The position numbers and the translations under genes were made by a program. The notes beneath the pieces were generated by a model. That model saw only the letters and a program-made list of their open reading frames with translations. It had not been told where the DNA came from and searched no databases. A DNA stretch of 64,000 nucleotides from Amphirosellinia nigrospora. Taxonomy: Eukaryota > Ascomycota > Sordariomycetes > Xylariales > Xylariaceae. Positions 36,201-46,076 of the stretch are shown piece by piece. Position 1 is the stretch's first letter, and every line of letters begins with the position of its first letter. The stretch spans positions 7,388,193 through 7,452,192 of the forward strand of contig SCHM01000001.1 of the NCBI GenBank assembly GCA_004123355.1. The letters run 5' to 3'.

Positions 36201-38811
36201 ATGAGAGTCCCGTCGACCTCGACAAGTATGACGAGGAGGCCGACAAGTCCCAGGTAGATGCCGCGAGCTGCGACAACCGCTACAATCGCCACAAGGCTGT
36301 CGGGGCTAAAAGCCAGCACAAAAAGGGCAAATTCTATTCCCGCCCGCTCGCTACAGGATGCGCAGCAAATTACGAAATCTTCGGTAATCCGGGAATGGCG
36401 GCGTCCTTGGGCTAAAGGTGCTGCAAGGCATCGAGCGTGTGGATCCTGATTGCTCATTGTCACACATCACGCTGCATGTGTACGGTCTGTGCTTAAGGCG
36501 AGAGTCTAAATGCCGGGATCGTGGGGCTGGTGGTGATGGCACAACGTGGTGACACTGCGCACGCCAGGCATCCAACCGTCATAGCTTGGCCTCGTTCTGA
36601 TGGCGACGTTATATGGGACCTAAAGAACAAAATATTTAAGGGTTATATCGCGGAGGTAATATATCAGATTGCACATATCAGTCGGAAGATGTCTCGCATT
36701 TTATCTGTACTGATAGTTTTGGAAAGAACAGCGGGACACCGAGGGTTAAGTGGAAGTTATCATGGGTGGGAGGGGTGTAGAATAGCGCGATTCGCAGTAT
36801 AAATGGAAATCCGACAAGTTTTTACTTCTTAAACGTCTGAGAAGGAACACCTATCGCATTAATGTCCTGTGAGATGGGGAGGATGCCCGAAGCATCGACA
36901 GCGAGTGAGGCGAATAAATATTCTTGGCCTCCTTGCCTATTTGCCATGTTGGGATTAAATGGAATTTGCAGTAGTTCCCTACTACTGCACGCTAAAAACC
37001 CCTTGGGCCTGCTTCACACTACACTAGATGCACCCCGCTTGTAAGTAAGACAGGTTAGCAAGGATTTAGATTGAAAAATTCCTGTTTGGTTTTGGATGTA
37101 ATCCTCCTTTGTTGGGGGCCAAGTGCCGTTCACGCAGAACTTGGATTGGCGATACTGTCATATCAAGGCTTGGCGGTGATGGCACTAAAACAGGCGAAAA
37201 TTCAGTGTTGGGAAGAAGCGGCGAGGCCAAACTTGGTTCTTGTCTTAACAGGAAGCTAGGTTCGTTGTGCAGAGCCATAAAATCCCTGCTCCTTGTCAAG
37301 TGAGACGAGACACACTGCAACAGTATCGGTACCTGTAAAATATGTCGTCGTCCGAATCGTGCCGATTGTGACTGACCCACTCATAGGACACTTATGGCAC
37401 CATGAACTGCAGCCGACGAGAGATGCATATGCATGGCGAAGTTCCGGCATTTAGGTAGTGTACTGACTTGGGGTTAGATCGGTCTAATTTCTCGCATAAG
37501 CAACGAAGTAGCAAGGGGCATTTCCAGGGACTCCTTTTCTTCAGCAGAAAAGGCGACCAATTGGATCATCATGAGGTATTGGCGGACAGATTGAAAATCA
37601 TCAATCTGTCTGCCTTCGGAGTGTAACACTACAGACACTACCGAGCGGGGAAATGTTGAAAGTGGCGATACAATACCTGGTTACATCCAATGTTGCCAGG
37701 TATATATGAGCTATTCCGTTTGAAAAGTCAACCGAAGTTCCCCTGACACTAATACCCATGGGCGTACGTAGTGAGGTAGGTGTAAGACAATAGCTGGCAC
37801 TTAACCAAGGTACCGTGCGTACTCGGTGCCACTCATAAGCAGGCAGTCCTCCCTCAACTCCTTGAACGGCAATTTTGGAGTGTGACCGACGCGGGCCGTG
37901 TACTATGTAGTTTCTCTGAGCAATTGATGTCTGCCTAGGTGAATTGACCAGAGGAACAACTGGAAATAGTATTTCGGTAGGACAGATTTCTTGATTGATA
38001 GCCTTGAGAAGCGGAAGAGTCATTCCATTATCATCATTTTCAAAGTGATTGGATGTCGTATATGATGTTTCGAGCATTGCTTTTCAGATGATGGGGCAAG
38101 GAGCTTCTGGAACAAGCTTGTATTTATCCCTGGCGGAGGGCTGGGTTTGGTCTGAAAATCCCCTGTTAGTTTGCCCTATAATCCATTAAACCCCGGCTAA
38201 CCAGCCCACTGGGCGATTCCTTTTGGCTCCGCTATGGCACCGCTATGGCGTTACAAGACCCGCCTATCACGGCCAACTTGGGACAGACAGGATGGGCTGT
38301 GATGGACGCTAATCCTATTCTGAGTTTAATGAGTCAGGTGATTTCGCGGCAGTATCCCGTTCCCTCAGACGCGTGGAGCAACGTCCATCGTCACTTAAGC
38401 GTGTTTGCCTGAAGATACGGGCTGCTTTACATTACTACTACAGGCACTCACGCAGCAGCGTCGCCTGTCCGACATGGGTCGCCCACTATATAATGAGCGA
38501 GGCCCCCTAAACTTTCATCTCTTCTATTTATTTCCACGGAACGGGTTTCAATAGGTAGGCAAATTATCTCGTTCCATCGTCGTTGTCGTTTTCTCTTTTT
38601 TTATTTACATCACTTTCATCACATTTCATCGCATGACCATCTTCTGCACTAGTCGAGTACATAATTTGGATTTGATTCCTCCAACCTCCAAGTTAATAGA
38701 GACTTGCGACCGAGGCATTTCTCTACATCTTTGAACTCCCCAATATCTCATCGGTCGGGTTTAAAGGATTGAACGCATTTACCAAAATTCACACACAATC
38801 ACCCTTTCAAC
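33249..38811. other. Large gene-poor region, about 5.5 kb
   Basis: No gene recognised. Unassigned ORFs include 34651-35121 plus (156 aa), 35927-36463 minus (178 aa, two hydrophobic stretches) and 37601-38077 minus (158 aa). None shows a known motif, and their composition is not clearly coding. The right end is the promoter and leader of the BTB gene, with pyrimidine-rich tracts near 38575-38620. The region may hold decayed mobile DNA, but no diagnostic domain is visible. Confidence 0.45.
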
Positions 38812-39850
38812 ATGCTCAGCAAACGCTTCGACCCACCTCTTAGCAAGAGCTTCTCCAAGGGCCACAAATCGACCAAGTCGACTACGTCGTTCAGCAAAAA
38901 TTATGGCGTTACCAAGTCTCGACATGATTCCCGTCGTCGCTTGACCACGTCCATGTCTCAACACATGGACGTGTCTATGTCGCCAGATAGGTACGAATAG
39001 ATCATGTTCCCATCTTGTCATTCCAGCATTTCATTTCTGACTTGTCGCTTTTGCCAGCAACTTAACATCGTCCATCGTAACCCTCGTCATCGGTCGGGAG
39101 CAACGTATCTTCGCAGCCCACGAAGATGTGCTTTGTGCATCGCCCTGGTTCCAACAGGCACTATCGGATCAATACATGGACGCACCGAGTGGCAAGCGCA
39201 TTCATCTGCCAGATGATGAGCCAGAGATCTTCTCATCTATCCTCGAGTACCTCTATAAGGGTGATTATTACCCGCGATTAATCCACAACAAGCGTCGCAA
39301 CTCGTGGGAGATAGAACAGCTTGACGAGGCGCGTGGGTCTAGCGAGTCCACCGTCTACCATCATGGCATCGATGGCGATGTCCTCAAGGACACCGTCATC
39401 TACTGCACGGCTGAGAAGTACGGGATGGAAGAGCTTAAGCGTGTTGCGCTACGGAAGCAGGGTCTTCGTAAGTCTTCATCTGCACATTACCATCCCTCTG
39501 ATGCATGCTAACGACGGCGATGACAGAGTCCGGCATTCAATGCAGCACTATACTAGCGTCGGCTCGCTACGCATACACCAACACACCCGACACCGACTCG
39601 AAACTCCGAGCGCATTATCTCGCTCTCATCATTCGGAGCCGCAGCACTTTCAAACGCAGCGGCACCATGCAACTAGAGATGTACAACGGCGGGACACAGC
39701 TGTTCTTCGATCTCTTCGTTGCCCTATGTAATCATGTCGATGATATCTCCTCCAGTGCTTCGTGAGTTTTGTACGTGGCTCGTCTATAGCTTCTTCAACT
39801 AACGTCAACATTACAGGAACACACCGCGGAGTAATCGTCACTTCTTCTAG
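38812..39850 (+). CDS. BTB/POZ-domain protein
   Basis: Read as join(38812..38990,39058..39467,39527..39761,39817..39850), 285 aa, with three canonical introns and intact frame. The N-terminal 60 residues are Ser/Lys/Arg-rich and disordered (LSKSFSKGHKSTKSTTSF). The BTB fold begins at SSIVTLVIGREQRIFAAHED, with VLCASPWFQQAL and the strand-helix DEPEIFSSILEYLYKGDYYP (about residues 60-140). The helix-rich C-terminal part (VIYCTAEKYGMEELKRVALR, then LIIRSRSTFKRSGTMQLEM) is shared by many fungal BTB proteins. These usually act as protein-interaction or CUL3-adaptor modules, but no partner domain (Kelch, MATH) is present, so the specific role is unknown. Confidence 0.9.
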
Positions 39851-41221
39851 ATATCCATTTTAATATTCCCTTTGTTGTTATGTCTCCCTTATGTCTACCT
39901 CGACCTTTGGTTCCTATTTCATCATTCGTGGACCTTTATCATCATGGCCTCCTGTATTATGGGTGGCAAATCTAATGATCAACGTTATGCTCGCCTTTCC
40001 CCTCGTATTGTCGCTTCGGATGCTTGACGGACTTGATTTTCATCGTCTTTTCTGGGCTTGAGCACACTAATGCAAATATCACAACCTGGCGTTTCGGTGT
40101 TTATCTCCTTGGGAGATGGATTTATTCTTTGATTCTTTTCCGTTTGGCACCTGTACCACTATCATACACCAATACCGTTTGGAGAAGACAGACGGGACAA
40201 CGTCGCGGGTCTGCGTGTTTTTGTTTTATTCATGGGCGACCGTGTTCTCCGCCCGAAAGATACCAGCGAGAAACACAAAAAAGAAGGAACGGCCGGAGAG
40301 GCCTTGAGCTAACTTCTGAGGAGACGAGGGATTGCCCAGACTGCAAAACTGGAGGATCTCTTAGCTTTTCTCGTTTCATTTAGTTCCTTGTCATGATTTT
40401 TTATCAGGACCATGTACCATTACAATTCTAGACTATCGTTCACATAAGGGTTCGCATCCTTCCTCCCCAACAGAAGGGAGGCGGGCGGGCAGGCAACGAA
40501 AGGACGGGTTCTCTCTCAAGCTATGAGAGAAAGACATAAGCCGGCGCGAAGAGATGAAATTGATGTTTGACGATGATAGATTACCGTTCTTGTATACATT
40601 ATTTAAAAAATATTGATGTCTTGAATCACTTCGTGTCTACTGTACTAAAGACATTTTGTCTCTTACTCTTAAACTTGGGGCGTCCGAAGTAGTGCTGGCG
40701 GTTCGCTTCAGCACTATGCAGAAGGCCTTGTATCTTTGAATAACCACTGATTATTACACCTTGAATTTCCCTATAAGCATTGATACTATTTCACCGTACT
40801 GGTTATTCCACCGCTATAACATGTTAACCGCCCATTATACTGCCCTCCAAGCAGGCCTCGAGAATCTACTCGATGATACCTAAACCTGAAAAGCCTCCCT
40901 TGCTCATCGTGTCCATCAGCTGAACACCCATGCCCTCCCGAACTCTTCCGAAACCTCTCATGCGTGTGAAATTCTCCAGAGTTGTGGCAGGATCCGAACC
41001 TGCATGCTCAAGCCCTTGGCGTGCACTTTACCATTCAGTCACACAAACTCCAAGAAACCCATGCTCCCATTGGGCTTGTATTGATCCACAACTCGGATGT
41101 TGATGCTGGCGCTCGGAGTCTAATTGCCAGAGCGAGACTCATTGTACTAAAGAATACTCCGTAGTCATCTGACAATCTGTACAAACTTAGAAGTGTGCAC
41201 TAATATGAATGTTGATTGATC
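39851..41221. other. Intergenic, BTB 3' region to tRNA-Pro
   Basis: About 1.37 kb. The first several hundred bases are probably the long BTB 3' untranslated region (T-rich, no coding similarity). A tRNA-like sequence at 40978-41050 is listed separately. The ORF at 40024-40383 is not recognised. Confidence 0.4.
40978..41050 (-). tRNA. tRNA-like sequence, possibly degenerate
   Basis: On the minus strand, GCAGGTTCGGATCCTGC forms a perfect 5-bp T-arm with a 7-nt loop, preceded by a D-arm-like GACTGAATGGTAAAGTGC. The acceptor strands (AGTTTGTG against CACAACT) pair only with a bulge, and the anticodon arm does not fold cleanly, so no identity is assigned. It could be a tRNA pseudogene or an organelle-derived insertion. 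Confidence 0.3.
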
Positions 41222-41307
41222 GGCTCAATGGTCTAGTGGTATGATTCTCGCTTTGGGTTCTTAATCAACTATGCGAGAGGCCCCGGGTTCGAATCCCGGT
41301 TGAGCCC
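41222..41307 (+). tRNA. tRNA-Pro (TGG), intron-containing
   Basis: Acceptor stem GGCTCAA/TTGAGCC with discriminator C, D-arm TGGTCTAGTGGTATGA, anticodon stem CTCGC/GCGAG with loop beginning TTTGGG (anticodon TGG), and T-arm CCGGG/CCCGG with loop TTCGAAT. About 14 nt of intron follow the base 3' to the anticodon, at the canonical position. Confidence 0.9.
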
Positions 41308-42230
41308 AGTTCTTTTTGACTTCATTTTCATGTTGCATCTCTTCTCGGTCTATGTCTGCAAGTTTGCTTTTTGCTATAAATTGTGAGGTGAGGCAAGCAA
41401 CTCAGTAATTGACAAGGTAGGCATTGTAGTGGGGAAGTGAAACGTTGGTGTTTGCTCGCCCCGCTTGCTCGAATGACACCAACACCGTAAGGAAACCCTA
41501 GACATAATATTTCTGGCGTCTAGGATAGCTTCTTTCCGAGGCGCGGGTAGGTGACTACATAGCACGCCTCATTGTTACTTTGATGACATGAATCTAGACA
41601 AACTCACAATATTACGACCCTTCCTCAAATCCCGTTTTGATTCGCCAATTCCAACCCTGTAAGAGTCACTATAAGCCACCCTAGTTGTCCCATGTTTAAG
41701 TGCATGCATTAGGCCTCCGGAATGGCGAAATGGCGGCAGCCTCGCTATAAACAAGTGCATCGTTGAACGAGGCGGTGCGGGGTGGCGTAGATGACTCTAG
41801 GATAAGTGAGTCATCAATCACTCCGAATACTACGCTGCCGCCCTATTTATACAAACTACGGAGGGTATGTCTTTTTGCTTCTGTAATAGATCTAAGCATC
41901 GTGTCTCATTGCATCGCGCATGATCGTTAGCGGCAAAGACATAGATGCATATGTATCTTGCTATAGCGGCGATATGGCTACATGTAAGCCGATATGTAGG
42001 CTACCTACCCGCCCCTGCTATTTGACCTCTCATTGGTACCGCATATTTCATCTGATGACCCCAACTCAGATCTCCCGTGAGGCTGCCCAATGACGATAGC
42101 AATAATCTCGACAAGCTTACCAATGATGACGATAAACCGGCGTCCTCCTCTTCCACCGCCACGCATCTTGCTGGGATCTTATGTGCATGTGTGCATTTTT
42201 CTTCTTCAAGGTCTCATAATCCCTGTTGAC
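41308..42230. other. Intergenic between tRNA-Pro and the CSN12-like gene
   Basis: About 920 bp. Small minus-strand ORFs (41374-41565, 41575-41760) are not recognised. TACCTACC-type words occur near 42000. Confidence 0.4.
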
Positions 42231-43996
42231 TCATACCCCCGTCCCAGGGAAGGCACCGGATTTACTCAATACAACAGTACCGCGTTCATGTGCGATGTAT
42301 CCTTTCATGAGATTCTGAATTGTGGCGTTAGCAGATGCGTCTTGTGAGCCTTGTTAAAAAGTCTCTAGTCAAAGGTAGCGTATGGCGAGTGCCTGAGCTG
42401 GATATGGGGTAGACCGGCGACGTCAAGCTGACTCTTTCTCCGAAGCGACGTACCTTGTATATCATGTTGGCCATCAGGCATTCAACCTCGTCTGTGTCAA
42501 TAGTTTCTCCACTACTCATCTGTACGGCTGCCGTGAACTCGGTGATAGGAATCCTCGTCCTCCGCACAGGTGCTGCTCCTTCCTTAGCTTCCTCGAACCC
42601 TCCCGCTAAGAATACTTTGCGTAATAAATTGCGCAGCACAATGTCACGCCCACGCTCCAATGTCAGATAGACGCGACGTTTGATGAATTCGTCCTCGCCG
42701 TCGCGCAAAGCGATATCGAATGCACGTAGATTAGCTGTCTTGATGGCACGAGCTAATGGAGTGAATAGCTTTTGTAGGCGGGGATATGGCTCCAGAAGCT
42801 GTGCGCTGGGTAGTGTATGGGTTGTCAACAGACGGCACGGAATAAGGTATGTTAGGATAAGCCTGCATAAAATTAGGATAAATGCCATTCGACGTAGGTT
42901 GAAGATACATACTCTAGATTTCGTTGTGAAGTCTTGTGACACATTAACCATGCCATCTCGAGATGTTTTTCAGCCTAACATGTCATTAGCGATGGTAAAC
43001 AATAAATTTGGAAATCGTAGGGCCGCAGACTTCAACGTAATTTTCCTCCAGAAAGGCTAAAACGCCTTCGTAGTATTTGAAGGTGACCTGCTGTGACTTG
43101 GGGAACTTGTCGATCGGGGGGATGTCAGCTCGGCCAGCTGATATCACCCTCAAGATATTCTTCGACAGCGGTTCTGAATGCAACTTGAAGTAGGTCTTAA
43201 ATAAAAGATTAACAGCATAGTAGACACCCATTTACGAGATTCTTCCAAGGGCGCTCTAATTCATCAGCGAGAGTACGAGATGACATCAAGTGAAGATGAG
43301 AGTTACCTATCTGAGGCGCAGACCTGGAAGATTCTGTTTAGATGCCGTGCGCAATCTTCAAGACTCTTATGTTCCTCTGCTTGAGGATCGAAATCATCTT
43401 GAAGGTCATCAACAGCAGTATTATCATTACTGAGAGCTCTCTCGGCATCGGCCCGCATAGCATATAGTCTCAAGTATCTCCCGGTGACATAAAGACATGG
43501 AATAGTCCAGTTTTCGAAGTCATGGTTCGTATAGCCCCTAATTGTGAGTAACGTGACTTCTTTCCATGCATCATATACCCTAGCCCATGAAGGAACTGGA
43601 CTTAGTCAGCGGAAGTCTTGGGCCTCGCATGCAATAGGAATAAAGAAGCACGGAAACATCAAGTGCAGCGAAGGCCGTTATATCATCTATAACATGCTTA
43701 CCTTGGCATCAGTTCGCAGGCCTTCGACGGCTAGTATCTCTCCTATGGCTTTCCAATACGCCGTGTAAATGGCATACCACCCGCTCGTCTTCCTTAGATA
43801 ACCGGGCACTGAAACGAGCCTGATCTTGATGAAATAGGAAGTTGAGATCAGATGTCATTACTCGGGAATCACCACGGCCCCAAATTGCTTGCAGCTTTGC
43901 TGAATGGGTTTGAATGTCCGGGTTGAGGGTCTCGGCCAGCTGTTCACCGTTCGTAGCAGCATAGGCCGCCCGGAATTGGCGAATCAGGCCATCCAT
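42231..43996 (-). CDS. PCI-domain protein, CSN12/Thp1-like
   Basis: Homologue of fungal CSN12 (PCID2/Thp1 family), linked to COP9 signalosome-type or TREX-2 complexes. It starts [20 protein letters not shown] at 43996. Later exons give [20 protein letters not shown], then [37 protein letters not shown] and [14 protein letters not shown]. The PCI winged-helix core is [19 protein letters not shown] to [20 protein letters not shown], and the last exon (42231-42314) ends [10 protein letters not shown], as in fungal orthologues. Supported introns include 42315-42453, 42863-42912 and 42975-43030. At least two frame changes exist: near ESRKWGVYY (43235, GGG for GGGG) and near the end of exon 1 (about 43780). 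The gene is divergent from rpl20. Confidence 0.83.
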
Positions 43997-44586
43997 GGCC
44001 GAATCTGTGTAGGACTGTTGACAGCAATAAACTTGGTAGTTTTTAGCTCACGATTGCCAACATGTATAGGATGTGAGAAATACAGAAAATCGTATTAATT
44101 ATTTGTTGTCATCTTTGTCGAGGTTTTAGGAAGTCATCCACGGCAACCTTATAATGACTGCCACCTGAAGAGATGGTTTCTTTGAAGTTGATGACTCTGA
44201 TTGGCTCAATCAAATGTCCTACAGAAGGGCCTAGGTTGCCTGTCACAGCGCCCCGCTATCTCGGTGGTACCTCTATGTACATTGTTTAAGCACGGCCCAT
44301 CCAAATCAGCCTCCCACTTCAGCCACAATTGGCATACAAAAGAGTGGGGCCGTTTTTTGAGCACGGCCACACAGTTCTAAACTGCTAGGGCGGGAAACCC
44401 TTAGCACATAATTTCGCAAAAAGTTCTCGTAGCCGAAGACGTGCCCCAAAGCAGCCTCCACTACACGAACCCGTGAGCCTTTGCCTTCATACTAACCTCC
44501 AAGACAACAGGACCGGATTCAATTCACAGTAAGTTGAACTCCTCGCAGTCTTAACGTATTTATTTGCTAACAGCTCTTGATTTCAG
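43997..44586. promoter_or_regulatory. Divergent promoter region of CSN12-like and rpl20 genes
   Basis: About 590 bp between divergent starts. Includes the rpl20 5' leader, which contains a possible non-coding intron (donor AGTAAGTTG near 44529, acceptor near 44586). No specific site is assigned. Confidence 0.4.
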
Positions 44587-45622
44587 ATGGGTAAGCGATT
44601 TTCTTTCATTTGATCATGCAATTGCCGGCGTTTGGGATTTGATCTGCACAACCGACTCGATAATACCTGCTACCGAGAACCCTTCCACGATTTTACTATC
44701 ACGACTACGATACGGCTTTCGATATTGCGTCAGGGATCCAATGACGCCTGATTAGAATGGCGGGAAGATTGGAAAACGGAAATGTAGTAGGGAATGAGGG
44801 CCTCGATGACGTTGCAGCAATTTTGTCAACCAAGGGCGACTGCATTTTCTTACGCATGCGAACCACGCCACAAAGATTCTCTGACGACTTGACTCGGCTC
44901 ACTCCATATCGACTACCCTCGCCTCGAAATTGTTTGCTATGCCATGCAGCCACAACAATCACTAACTAGATGTTCTTAGGTCGCCTTCAGGAATACCAGG
45001 TCATTGGGCGCCATCTGCCCACCGAGGCCAACCCCACCCCGAAGCTGTACCGCATGCGCATCTTCGCCCCCAATGAGGTTGTCGCCAAGTCACGCTTCTG
45101 GTACTTCTTGATGAAGCTGAAGAAGGTCAAGAAGGCCAACGGTGAGATTGTCACCTTGAACAAGGTATGTTTAGGCTATCGATAGGAACTGGGGAATATA
45201 CGAAAGGGCTGGAGGCTGATATGCTTGGATAGATCAACGAGAAGAACCCTCTTCGCGTCAAGAACTTCGGTATCTGGATCCGATACGACTCCCGCTCCGG
45301 CACGCACAACATGTACAAGGAGTACCGTGAGCTGTCGAGAACGGATGCTGTCGAGGCTCTCTACTCGGACATGGCTGCCCGCCACCGCGCCCGCTTCAGG
45401 TCCATCCACGTAGGAATCCCAACATGGTAGTCTAAGAAACGACATCAGCTAACATGAGACTTAGATCCTCCGTGTTGTCGAGGTCACGAAGACCGAGGAC
45501 ATCAAGCGCCCTTACATCAAGCAGCTCGTCACCAAGGGTCTCTCTTTCCCTCTTCCCCACCGTGTTCCCGTATCAGCAACAAGAAGGTCTTCAGCGCCAC
45601 CCGCCCATCTACGTTCGTATAG
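44587..45622 (+). CDS. rpl20: 60S ribosomal protein eL20 (L18a family)
   Basis: Structural protein of the large ribosomal subunit. Read as join(44587..44590,44980..45164,45233..45409,45465..45622). Exon 1 is only ATGG. A 389-bp first intron with branch ACTAAC joins it to GTCGCC, giving [20 protein letters not shown]. Later exons give [40 protein letters not shown], and [20 protein letters not shown]. The conserved end [14 protein letters not shown] lies in a different frame from PLPHRVP. The spliced length is 524 bp, one short of 525 (174 aa, the usual size). One more C in the GTTCCCGT run near 45570 restores it. As this protein is normally essential, a sequencing error is the simplest explanation. 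Confidence 0.92.
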
Positions 45623-46076
45623 ATTGGGAGTTTCTCGTTGCGTGTATGGTTGGAGGTTTATGGGAAATGGTCTTTGCCTGGTGTTCACTACGGAATTGCG
45701 GAAAATATTTCATGACGATACATTCAGCATGAGAGCTCTCAAAGATGATAGAGCCCAAACCAATGAATGAAACCCGAAAAAAACTTACACTACGGGAACG
45801 TTTTAGGAATCTGTGAAATGGCGGAAACACAAACACGTAGAATGACCGACTCATGATCTATGATTTACGTCGGAATGGGAATCGTCTGGTATCTTCCAGT
45901 ATACATTGTGACGCTGTCCTGTTCTACAAGCCTACACTAGGACTAAGTGACATGGTCAGCGGCGATGAGTAGAGCTAAATAATTCCATATGGTACATAGG
46001 TCCAAAAACGCTGATTCGCCAACCCATATTCCAAGCCATATCTTATGTATCACATTACACCTTTTCAATGACAATG
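45623..46076. other. Convergent intergenic region
   Basis: About 450 bp between the 3' ends of rpl20 (plus) and the Zn2Cys6 gene (minus). AT-rich, no gene recognised. Confidence 0.45.

Noticed and set aside
35927-36463. 178-aa minus-strand ORF as a membrane protein gene
   Set aside because: It has hydrophobic stretches but no known motif, no convincing codon pattern, and no intron or homologue evidence.
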